Of a DNA stretch of 15,707 bases, positions 6,003-13,641 are shown piece after piece. Each line of letters begins with the position of its first letter. Within the stretch, counting starts at the first letter, position 1. Source of the stretch: Myxococcales bacterium (lineage in GTDB: Bacteria > Myxococcota_C > UBA6777); the NCBI GenBank assembly GCA_027005175.1, contig JALTMC010000442.1, positions 1 through 15,707 on the forward strand, read 5' to 3'. The position numbers and the translations under genes are program-made. A model generated the notes under the pieces. The model saw nothing but the letters and a program-made list of their open reading frames with translations. It was not told the DNA's origin and made no database searches.

Positions 6003-8423
6003 TTGTATACCGGACGATTTACCTTTTTTAAGCTCGTAAAAAGCAAGGCGTTCCTCCTAACGCTGGTACTGCTTAGCATCATCAGTGGTGCCTTTACCTT
6101 CCACCCTCTCACTTCTCGACTTGGTTTCGACTACAGTCTCTATTTTAGTGCCGTCTCCACCATCCTGTTGGGACATTTTTCTTGGGCGGCTTTTCGACTG
6201 CGCAGACGATACTCCAAAGGCCCCGGAATCTACGGAACAATCGTAAGGATCTGGCTCGCAGCCTTTTTGTCCTTGGGGGCTCCACTTCTTGTGATTTCCC
6301 TCAACGCATTGCGTGTTCGCAACTGCAACTTCACCACAGGCTTTGCATTTTTTGTGGTCATGCCAGGCGTGGGAACCATTCTCAGTGTGGCCACTGGGGT
6401 GTCACTTGCTGTCATGCGTCGCAAAGGTTGGTCCATCGCGTTGCTCTATCTGATCCCACTCGCAAGCATCCTCTGGGCAGTCTACCAGGGCTTAATTCAC
6501 CCTCCGATCTTTGCTTATGGACACTACTTCGGCTTCTTCCCTGGCACCATTTATGATGAGCTGCGCGAAGTCACCAGCACGTTGCTTCTGTTCCGCCTAC
6601 AAACCATCACCCTGGCCCTGTTCGCACTCTCTCTTGTCTCCCTTCTCGCCGGACGCCAAGGTGTCGTAGGACAAGACACGGTTGCCTGGCGAGATGCCTT
6701 GCTCCAACGAGTCCAAGGAGCCCTTGATGGACGGCTTCGCTGGGGGCTCGATCGCGAAGCAGCGACCGGGACTTTCTTCCTACTTTTGCTCTGCCTCGCA
6801 GGGTTAATGATATCACATCGCTATCGGCATGACATCGGATACAAACAAACAGACTTCTCGATCCAACAAACGCTGGGTGGACGCTACGAAACAAAACACT
6901 TCGTTATCTATTATGATCGAGACTTTCTTTCACCTCGCAAACTCCGACGTATGGCTCGCGATAGTGAGTTTCGCTTCCAACAGTTGGAGCGTTTCTTTGG
7001 ACACAAACCCAACCGTAAAATAGAGATCTACTGGTTTCGAGATGTCGCCCAAAAGTCTCACCTCATGGGCGCAGCCTACACGATGATCGCCCGCCCTTGG
7101 GCCCATCAATTTTATATCCACGGATATGGCTTTCCCCATTATGTGATCAAACATGAGATGGCCCATGTCTTCACCGCAGCTTTTGGTGCAGGCCCCTTAA
7201 AACTGTCTGTGCGCTATGGTGTGTTCTTCTATCCGGCTTTAATTGAAGGGGTCGCAGTCGCCGCAGACTGGGTACGTGGAGAACTAACGCCCCATGAGTG
7301 GAGTCGAGCCATGCTCGACATAAAAGGAACTCCCGATCCAGAACAGATCTTGGGTCCTCTCGGCTTCTTTAAACACTCCGGCTGGACAGCCTACACCATC
7401 GCCGGCTCCTTTAGTCGCTACCTAATCGAAACCTATGGTATTGCCAGCTACAAAAAAGCATATGGTCGAGCCACCTTTGCCGAAGTATACCGCAAGCCCC
7501 TCCAACAGCTCTCGACAGAGTGGAAACAATACCTACGCCAAAACGTAAAGTTGGGAGTTCGCGAAGCCAAACAAGCCGCCTATCGTTTTCGTCGCTACCG
7601 CTCGATCTTTGTACGCACTTGCCCACATGCCATTGCGGCACTCAACCAAAAAGTATCCCGTTTGCGTCGTTCTGGCGCACGCTACAGCGCGATCCGGGTG
7701 CAAGAAAAGATCTGCTCCTTTGCCCCCCGCTCATACCAACGCTTACGACTGCTCCAATTGCATGTTCAAACCAAACAATACAAAAAGGCAGTGCAGCAGA
7801 TCAAAAGGATGCTCAAAGACTTTCCAGCAAAGAACTATCCCGTTGTTCACTCTCGTATCCGCAGACAAGCCGGATTAATCGCCTACAGACGCAACCAACT
7901 CAACCTGGCCAAACAACATTACCTCATTGCATCCCAACAACACCTTTCCCTCTCAGAGATGCGACATCTTCTCGTTGCTCTCTACGCACTGAAACACAGC
8001 GCAGTCACAGATGTGATTATGAGATACATCGCACCCACAGGTTCAAGAACAGCACGATTGTTAGCCTTACAGGCAGCCTCGCTTCGCAACCCCAAGGAAC
8101 CCATGCTCGCTTACCTTTTGGGACGACGCCTCTACTTTGCCTCACAATACAAAGCCGCCATTCCCCTCCTTCAGAAAGCTGCAGCTGGATTTCAAAAACT
8201 CCCCCTCCGCATGGAATCTCTGCGACTCCATGCAAGCTCTCACTTCTACTTGGGACTGTATGCTCAAGCTGCCCAACTCTATCAAAATCTCTCCAAACTC
8301 CCTCTCCCCTCTGGCCTCAAACGCCAAGCCCTCGACTGGAAAGAACGCTCCCTCTGGGAATTAAAAACCTACAAAACCAAGCCCACAAACAAACCCATTC
8401 CACATAGAAAACGCAGTTATTGA
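6003..8423 (+). CDS. Multi-pass membrane zinc metallopeptidase (MA-like gluzincin) with TPR-like C-terminal region
   Basis: 806 residues from TTG 6003, with AAGG nine bases upstream. About seven hydrophobic segments (near 14-34, 43-63, 80-103, 113-135, 143-163, 193-215 and 252-270) form a membrane domain of unknown type. The peptidase domain follows (about 285-500). It has H384-E-M-A-H388 as zinc-binding and catalytic motif and E415 in LIEGVAVAAD as likely third ligand, matching the peptidase MA-like pattern HExxH...EG-A. IEIYWFRD and HQFYIHGYGFPHY are strand-like elements typical before the motif. Residues about 520-800 are helical with TPR-like pairs (YKKAVQQIKRMLKDFPAKNY, YKAAIPLLQKAAAGF, YAQAAQLYQNL). 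The soluble part is probably extracytoplasmic, but topology was not computed. The substrate is unknown. It follows the CPxVSC gene by 28 nt. Confidence 0.82.
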   Translation: MYTGRFTFFKLVKSKAFLLTLVLLSIISGAFTFHPLTSRLGFDYSLYFSAVSTILLGHFSWAAFRLRRRYSKGPGIYGTIVRIWLAAFLSLGAPLLVISLNALRVRNCNFTTGFAFFVVMPGVGTILSVATGVSLAVMRRKGWSIALLYLIPLASILWAVYQGLIHPPIFAYGHYFGFFPGTIYDELREVTSTLLLFRLQTITLALFALSLVSLLAGRQGVVGQDTVAWRDALLQRVQGALDGRLRWGLDREAATGTFFLLLLCLAGLMISHRYRHDIGYKQTDFSIQQTLGGRYETKHFVIYYDRDFLSPRKLRRMARDSEFRFQQLERFFGHKPNRKIEIYWFRDVAQKSHLMGAAYTMIARPWAHQFYIHGYGFPHYVIKHEMAHVFTAAFGAGPLKLSVRYGVFFYPALIEGVAVAADWVRGELTPHEWSRAMLDIKGTPDPEQILGPLGFFKHSGWTAYTIAGSFSRYLIETYGIASYKKAYGRATFAEVYRKPLQQLSTEWKQYLRQNVKLGVREAKQAAYRFRRYRSIFVRTCPHAIAALNQKVSRLRRSGARYSAIRVQEKICSFAPRSYQRLRLLQLHVQTKQYKKAVQQIKRMLKDFPAKNYPVVHSRIRRQAGLIAYRRNQLNLAKQHYLIASQQHLSLSEMRHLLVALYALKHSAVTDVIMRYIAPTGSRTARLLALQAASLRNPKEPMLAYLLGRRLYFASQYKAAIPLLQKAAAGFQKLPLRMESLRLHASSHFYLGLYAQAAQLYQNLSKLPLPSGLKRQALDWKERSLWELKTYKTKPTNKPIPHRKRSY

Positions 8424-8470
8424 CAAGAAAAGCTACAGAGAATTGCAAGGTGGCCCGTTAAAATAGAACA

Positions 8471-8525
8471 GAGACGGTCCTTCGAGAACCGTTTCAATAA
8501 ACGGCCCTCCGAGAACCGTTTCAAT
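8471..8525 (+). repeat. Two tandem hairpin-forming repeats, 27-bp period, in the leader of the repeat-rich gene
   Basis: Twenty-five-base copies at 8474-8498 and 8501-8525 follow ACGGYCCTYCGAGAACCGTT plus TCAAT. The first can form an eight-pair stem (GAGACGGT with ACCGTTTC, one G-T), the second a six-pair stem (AAACGG with CCGTTT). They lie between the protease stop and the start at 8554. No T-run follows, so an RNA element or binding site is likelier than a simple terminator. A TAAAAT at 8459-8464 could be a -10, but no -35 fits. Confidence 0.6.
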
Positions 8526-8553
8526 GTAGCTTGGTCCAACAAGGCCTTGAGCA

Positions 8554-10584
8554 ATGGCGAGGCAGAATGACATGGATGTTCTTTTGAATCATAAGTTCCA
8601 ACTACCTGATGAAATGTGGACGGTTCTCATAGAAGAACCCGAACAGAACCTGCGGTTCATGCAGGGAACCTATGAAATTGAGATCAGGGTTGTCCAAAAA
8701 CACACCCACTCGATGTTGGCTTCCTCAGACTCAGTACGTCCACAGGACACTCCCGATCCAACAGATATGGGGCTTTCACGAACACCTCAGAGGCCAAGCA
8801 GGACCCCCATTCTCACAACCGCAGAGAGAAATCTTCAAAAGCAACAACAGACCCCAAACGCTCCAATATCACCACCGACATCGGCCAGTCCTGCTTTTAA
8901 GAATACACCCCCCATCTTTACAGAGAAAGATGCCGATCCTCTTGATTTCATGAACTCGATCATGTCGGAACTCACCAACCCACCGTCAGGCTCTGACACC
9001 ATGTTGGTTGCTGTACCACCAAGTCCACCAACCCCCGAACCCAACATCGCTGCACCCCAGCACACCACAAACGCACCCCAGCACACCACAAACGCACCCC
9101 AGCACACCACAAACGCACCCCAGCACACCACAAACGCACCCCAGCACACCACAAATGCACCCCTTGTACATATCACTCCCCCCTCAGGGATATCGGCACC
9201 AGCCCCAACAGCATCCTCTTCCGTGAAAGAGACCTCAAGCAGACGCTTTGTAGCAACCTCAACCAACCTCGGCACTTCTGGTAACCTCGGTACTTCTGGC
9301 AACCTCGGAGCCTCTGGCAACCTCGGAGCCTCTGGCAACCTCGGAGCCTCTGGCAACCTCGGAGCCTCTGGCAACCATCAAGATGCCGCAGCTGGTTTTG
9401 GATTTAGTGCAGCCATTTACGGTGAGGCTCCTGTGCCGGAACCTAAAAATGACTTAAGTACACAGATCGGAATCCGCAGCGTACCAACCAATATGAAGGC
9501 GGCAGACTGGCAATCTCTGGTGGATATGCCTGTTCAGAAAGAACAAGTAGGTTTGCAGGATGTTGAGGATTTAGTACCACTCTTTCATGAGACATTATCG
9601 CCAGATTTGCAGGTCTCTGCCCCTCTACCACAGGCTTCGATAACACACCCTGAAGCTGCGCTTCTCGTTGAAGATCTTGAATGTGGCGACGATGATGATT
9701 GGAGCGTTGAGCTTGAGTTAGCAAGCACCGTAAAACCCGTAGGAACAGACTGGAAAGTTCAAAAATCCGTCGTCTTTCGGCTTTTGCGAGGCTCAGACAC
9801 TATCCCAGCACTACAAAGGCTCTTTGATCGCGACGCAGCAGACATCAGAATCTTGGATCAGATGTTCCAGAATCTACCACCACATCATCCGTCCCCTTCT
9901 CAGTTTGCGGAATCATCCGGGGTTGGATTTGTTCTCGAACAGCCTATCCCGCTGTGTTATAAAACAGACGAAGCTCCCCATTACCGAGTGATTGGTTGTT
10001 CTCATGACGGCCAATTCATGGTGCTATACCAACAACCTGAAAGTATGGCATTGGTTTTTATGCCTCTTCAGGTGGACGATCACATGCCTCAAATCGCTTT
10101 GGTGGAAGGCGAAACCCTTCTCACAAAAGACGAGCTAACGGACCTGTTCCAGGCCGGAGCACGCTCTGTGTCTCCAGAGGTCGCCAAAGAGAAAGCCATG
10201 GAGGTTCAGGAGAAGCTTCACACGAGCAATCATCAAACTATCGATCCCAAGGCCAACTTCAACCTTCCATCCACCAGCGATGAGATCGATGGCTTCCGTA
10301 AATCCATCCCTGTGGACAAAAGATTACTCAATCGCTTTGAGTTCAATCGGCATCACAATCGCGACCTATGGGACGAAGAGCTACAGCCTGGGATCGCTGT
10401 CTTTCGAAACAATGCTGCGACCTTATATATCAATGGCAAACACATGATTGAAGGAGTCCTTCTCTCCCTCCTCAAACAACAGCAGTATATTGTCTTTGAT
10501 CGTCGCTCCAAACGCTCCATTCACCTTCAGCCTGACACAGATCAACGCCTCTGGCTCCGCAAAGATGACTCCTTCGAAAGCTAG
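8554..10584 (+). CDS. Unrecognised soluble protein with two perfect or near-perfect peptide repeat arrays
   Basis: 676 residues; I do not recognise the family. ATG 8554 has AAGG nine bases upstream; ATG 8572 is an alternative with AGGCAG. No signal peptide or membrane segment. Residues 10-50 (FQLPDEMWTVLIEEPEQNLR and EIEIRVVQ) look like a small folded piece. A long Pro/Thr/Ser-rich disordered region (about 50-300) carries APQHTTN x5 (167-201) and NLG(T/A)SG x6 (238-273). The C-terminal half (about 370-676) looks globular: strand-rich VGFVLEQPIPLCYKTDEAPH and YRVIGCSHDGQFMVLYQQ, then LLNRFEFNRHHNRDLWDEEL and TLYINGKHMIEGVLLSLLKQ. The layout resembles linker-bearing adaptors such as the nearby FHA-PATAN protein. 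It runs tail to tail with the Hsp70-like gene. Its last 21 bases and flank are duplicated downstream. Confidence 0.75.
   Translation: MARQNDMDVLLNHKFQLPDEMWTVLIEEPEQNLRFMQGTYEIEIRVVQKHTHSMLASSDSVRPQDTPDPTDMGLSRTPQRPSRTPILTTAERNLQKQQQTPNAPISPPTSASPAFKNTPPIFTEKDADPLDFMNSIMSELTNPPSGSDTMLVAVPPSPPTPEPNIAAPQHTTNAPQHTTNAPQHTTNAPQHTTNAPQHTTNAPLVHITPPSGISAPAPTASSSVKETSSRRFVATSTNLGTSGNLGTSGNLGASGNLGASGNLGASGNLGASGNHQDAAAGFGFSAAIYGEAPVPEPKNDLSTQIGIRSVPTNMKAADWQSLVDMPVQKEQVGLQDVEDLVPLFHETLSPDLQVSAPLPQASITHPEAALLVEDLECGDDDDWSVELELASTVKPVGTDWKVQKSVVFRLLRGSDTIPALQRLFDRDAADIRILDQMFQNLPPHHPSPSQFAESSGVGFVLEQPIPLCYKTDEAPHYRVIGCSHDGQFMVLYQQPESMALVFMPLQVDDHMPQIALVEGETLLTKDELTDLFQAGARSVSPEVAKEKAMEVQEKLHTSNHQTIDPKANFNLPSTSDEIDGFRKSIPVDKRLLNRFEFNRHHNRDLWDEELQPGIAVFRNNAATLYINGKHMIEGVLLSLLKQQQYIVFDRRSKRSIHLQPDTDQRLWLRKDDSFES
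9052..9156 (+). repeat. 21-bp tandem repeat, 5 copies (APQHTTN)
   Basis: Five consecutive 21-bp units starting at 9052, 9073, 9094, 9115 and 9136; the first four are identical and the fifth differs at its last base (T for C, synonymous). Seven codons per unit keeps the frame. Near-perfect identity points to recent expansion by slippage or recombination. Confidence 0.95.
9265..9372 (+). repeat. 18-bp tandem repeat, 6 copies (NLG[T/A]SG)
   Basis: Units start at 9265, 9283, 9301, 9319, 9337 and 9355. The last four are identical, and the first two differ at a few positions giving Thr instead of Ala. The length is a multiple of three, so copy change would alter linker length only. Confidence 0.95.
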
Positions 10585-10671
10585 CTGTCAGAGTGAGGCA
10601 TCTATCCTTTAGCTTTTACATGCCCAAAAGGGATGACGATGACTCCTTCGAAAGCTAGCTGTTAGAGTTAG
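10564..10671. repeat. 34-bp direct repeat at 74-bp period, first copy spanning the stop codon
   Basis: Copies at 10564-10597 and 10638-10671 begin GATGACTCCTTCGAAAGCTA and differ at two positions. The first holds the last codons and TAG stop of the upstream gene; the second lies just before the end of the convergent Hsp70-like gene. The period is not a multiple of three. Both copies contain TTCGAA and AGCTAGCT palindromes. Confidence 0.9.
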
Positions 10672-10685
10672 ACCTCAGTTACACC

Positions 10686-13418
10686 TCACCAAGGTCTAAG
10701 ATCACGACGTATCATCTCAAACATACGATTGGCCAATTGAAGAACAAGCCGAACAGGGATTCGCCCATCTTCGTTTTGCATTTGGGCTTCAAGATCTCTG
10801 CTCAAACGCTGTAAGGTTTTCCGAGACGAGGTAGGTAGTCGATTCGACTCAACTTCGGTTAACTGCTTTGCCAACCCAAGGATCTTACGTGTTTCACGCC
10901 GTACACTGAGTTCCATGGGCTTTGCTTCCAGCCCTGGCTCATCCTGCTCCCACACCAAGGCAAACAACGATGGTCCCAACATACTCTCCAGGTCATCAAC
11001 CAAAGAACGAGACTCTTCCATCATCGCACGTGCTTCTTGTGCCATCCGGCGAGCGGTTTCTATTTTTTGCATGAGACTGCCAGGATCCAAAGCGACCTCA
11101 TCTGTTGCGATAGCAACAGACAATGCTTCTGATGGCGCCGAAGACAACCCCACTGGCGCGACATTGTCAGGAGCGGATGTACCGTTCTCTTTCGCAACAA
11201 CGGGCATCTCTGAATTGGAAGAGGAAACAACAACAGGTGGAGAGTCCTGGGCTTCGGCCGCCGGACTCTTTTCATGAAGTCCAGAAGAAGCTCCTGAGCC
11301 CGACGAGTCTCGACGAAGAGCCTCCTCTTGTTGCATCAATGGAGCGGCCTGTTCTTGCAAAGAACTCACTGGCTCCGAAGGGGATAATGTTCCAGGAGCG
11401 GAGTCATGGAACCCTGACTCAAGAGGTGTATCAGCCAACACAACCTCAAGCTCCTGCTCAGAACCTGAAGGGCTCAAAGGCTCAGGGGCAGGAGGCGCGA
11501 TGGGAAGATCCTCTCCTGCAATGGCCACAATCTCAACAGAGTTTTTTTCAGGAACAAGAACACGAAAAGCCTCTTCGACTTCATCATCCTCCAGTCCATC
11601 AGGGGATGACATGGAATCAATGGCCTCCAATGACTCCAGGATATCACTTTCCGAGACAGACTCCAGGATATCACTTTCCGAGACGGACTCCAAGATATCA
11701 CTTTCCGAGACGGACTCTACGACCTCAGAAGCATCGATCGATTCGATGATATCAAAGTCTTCAATCACCTCAATCCCGTCTTCTTGTCCAGTGACCTCTT
11801 CCTGTTCTTTCTTTTCCCCGATATTAATTCCCAGCTTCGCATAGGAATCAGTGGTCAAGATCCGAGTTTCGCCGTCACCTTCTCCAATAGAAGCAAAGAG
11901 AGCCACATCTCCCACAGCCAAAGCCATGCTTGTCTTATCACCAAGATCTTCATCCAAAGGAGCAGGTCCAGGGTTCGCCACAAACATAGGTCCTGGAGGT
12001 CCTGGAGACGAAGGGGCATCCTCCTCTTTGTCTGGCACTTCTAGATCTTCTGCTGTTGACTCACCAGCATCGTCCTCCATTAACAAGGAAGCTTCCCCCA
12101 TCTCCTCCATCAACAAAGAAGCTTCGCCCGAACGTTCCAGAGGGGTGTGACTGGAACCACTCCAACCAGGAAGTTCCTCGGAAGAAACAGCAGGCTTATG
12201 GAGATCTCCCGCATAAGACTTCAGCTCCGAACTACTCTTCTTTCCAGTCACTACATTCGAGCTATGTTCAACACTGAGATACATCGCAAAGTGACGCCCA
12301 TCATCAGCTCGAATCGAGATCGATAACTGGTTCTCTTGGTCGGGAATCAAAGAGATCGAATGTTCGACAAGACCCGTAATATCGACAGTAAAGACTTCGT
12401 CTTGCGCCCCTCCCCGGACCTCGATCTGAGAATCCGGCAAAGCAAAGCCAGAAAGAGTAACTTGTGTCGAAGATGTTGGTGATGATATCGGTGCCAACAC
12501 CAATCCCTCATGCAGCAACTCGGCAAACAAAGCTGTGCCCATAGAAACGGCAAGTCGCGGTTGATGAAAAGGAGTGAGAGCCGCAGGAATACGATCTTGC
12601 AATAGCGGATACAACTGATGGATCCACGCCTCTTCTCCACCGATTAACAAACGATCGATCGCAGACAACTCGATATCCCAGAATTCCCGAGCCATCGACA
12701 AAACCTGCTCTACGAGTTCAGCAACTTGTTCCAGAGGGATCTGCTGCCCCCACTGTTGCCAAGACCATTCGAGATTTTTAGACACACGCAGTTGTGCAAA
12801 GCCATCTTGCACTTCAACGATTCCCAGGGTGATCAAGCCCCAATCAATCATAAGAGTTGCAGCAATAGTGTGCTCACGCTGAAGAAGATCAGAGTCACCA
12901 AACGCCAATGCCAGGGGAGTGGGACACCAACCAGCCAATGTCAAACCAGCATCCATCATCGACTTTCGATAGAGTAACAACAACTCCTTGTCGAGATCAG
13001 GAGGAACAGCTGCCACTACGGGAAGAGAGGAGTTGGGTGCCAAATAATCTTTCACCACTCGGGTGGTATCTCCAAACATCCGAGTCAAAAGAGCTGATGA
13101 AGCCCACCACTCACCGGCCAGATAGATCTCAACCTCACCATTGGCACCGTCACGCAGAAACTGACCCAGCTCATTGCGGATCTCAGGTCCACCCAAGGCC
13201 CACCGGGAACAGTCACGCAAGTAAGGAACCCCCTCCACCGGATCGATCTGTTGCCCGATCATCAGCTGCCCCTCATATTCCGTGATCAAGGCAGGGATCA
13301 GACCACCATCTCCCAGACCAGCCACCGTCGGCTGCCCCGTCTCATCGGTTCGAGCAATCACCCAATAAGCTTTTCCCAAATCTACAGCGATTGGTTTCAC
13401 AAGTTCCTGGTTCTTCAA
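10686..13418 (-). CDS. Degenerate Hsp70/actin-fold protein with Ig-like region and long acidic repetitive tail
   Basis: 910 residues from TTG 13418 (preceded by AAGGTGA); a GTG at 13400 is also possible. Residues 8-305 follow the Hsp70 ATPase plan: KPIAVDLGKAYWVIA, then IPALITEYEGQLMIG, then VVAAVPPDLDKELLLLYRKS and AGLTLAGWCPTPLALAFG, then TLMIDWGLITLGIVEVQDG, then IDRLLIGG and LAVSMGTALFAELL. The phosphate and adenosine loops are altered: DLGTT is DLGKA, DLGGGT is DWGLIT, and GGSTR is GGEEA, so ATP hydrolysis is doubtful. Residues about 310-390 resemble a bacterial Ig-like fold (TLSGFALPDSQIEVRGG, ENQLSISIRADDGR) rather than the usual substrate-binding domain. Then comes a long acidic Ser/Glu/Asp/Pro-rich region (400-780) with GEASLLME x2 and SESDILE x3, and a helical C-terminus (about 785-910). 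Cytoplasmic; partner unknown. Confidence 0.75.
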   Translation of the reverse strand: MKNQELVKPIAVDLGKAYWVIARTDETGQPTVAGLGDGGLIPALITEYEGQLMIGQQIDPVEGVPYLRDCSRWALGGPEIRNELGQFLRDGANGEVEIYLAGEWWASSALLTRMFGDTTRVVKDYLAPNSSLPVVAAVPPDLDKELLLLYRKSMMDAGLTLAGWCPTPLALAFGDSDLLQREHTIAATLMIDWGLITLGIVEVQDGFAQLRVSKNLEWSWQQWGQQIPLEQVAELVEQVLSMAREFWDIELSAIDRLLIGGEEAWIHQLYPLLQDRIPAALTPFHQPRLAVSMGTALFAELLHEGLVLAPISSPTSSTQVTLSGFALPDSQIEVRGGAQDEVFTVDITGLVEHSISLIPDQENQLSISIRADDGRHFAMYLSVEHSSNVVTGKKSSSELKSYAGDLHKPAVSSEELPGWSGSSHTPLERSGEASLLMEEMGEASLLMEDDAGESTAEDLEVPDKEEDAPSSPGPPGPMFVANPGPAPLDEDLGDKTSMALAVGDVALFASIGEGDGETRILTTDSYAKLGINIGEKKEQEEVTGQEDGIEVIEDFDIIESIDASEVVESVSESDILESVSESDILESVSESDILESLEAIDSMSSPDGLEDDEVEEAFRVLVPEKNSVEIVAIAGEDLPIAPPAPEPLSPSGSEQELEVVLADTPLESGFHDSAPGTLSPSEPVSSLQEQAAPLMQQEEALRRDSSGSGASSGLHEKSPAAEAQDSPPVVVSSSNSEMPVVAKENGTSAPDNVAPVGLSSAPSEALSVAIATDEVALDPGSLMQKIETARRMAQEARAMMEESRSLVDDLESMLGPSLFALVWEQDEPGLEAKPMELSVRRETRKILGLAKQLTEVESNRLPTSSRKTLQRLSRDLEAQMQNEDGRIPVRLVLQLANRMFEMIRRDLRPW
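11632..11712 (-). repeat. 27-bp tandem repeat, 3 copies (SESDILESV)
   Basis: Units at 11632-11658, 11659-11685 and 11686-11712 differ at one or two bases and encode the acidic nonapeptide S-E-S-D-I-L-E-S-V. The flanking EVVESV and EAIDSM segments look like older decayed copies. Confidence 0.92.
12073..12132 (-). repeat. 30-bp imperfect tandem repeat, 2 copies (GEASLLMEEM/D)
   Basis: Units 12073-12102 and 12103-12132 are diverged mostly at third positions and encode GEASLLME twice in the acidic tail of the Hsp70-like protein. They are older than the nearby 27-bp array, judging by the divergence. Confidence 0.75.
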
Positions 13419-13578
13419 ATCACCTTATCCAACACCACAAAACCCAACGACCAAAGGAAGAACCAGCTCCTCCTTCCGTAAAACTCTGATCGTTACTACT
13501 TTTTCAAAACGGTCTTAAGCCTGCATCAATATCGCACAATAACACCAGATGATGCTTGTTCTCATGAAGATGAACGCA

Positions 13579-13587
13579 ACTATAACA
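13579..13587 (-). promoter_or_regulatory. Possible extended -10 upstream of the Hsp70-like gene
   Basis: On the minus strand TGT-TATAGT reads as TGn plus a 5/6 -10. No good -35 lies 17 bp further up. It would give a leader of about 150 nt. The 13419-13641 gap holds nothing else I can support. Confidence 0.25.
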
Positions 13588-13641
13588 CAAATGAAAATTC
13601 TCAGTTCGAGAAGGTGCTCCGTCCAAAAAGCAAGAACGGTC

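Noticed and set aside
8420-8448. TTGACA at 8420-8425 as a -35 for the 8554 gene
   Set aside because: The hexamer overlaps the protease stop, and no acceptable -10 lies 16-18 bp downstream (TTGCAA at best).
8835-9374. 179-residue minus-strand frame with PRLPEA and VCWGAF repeats
   Set aside because: Its repeats are just the antisense of the two coding minisatellites in the 8554 gene.
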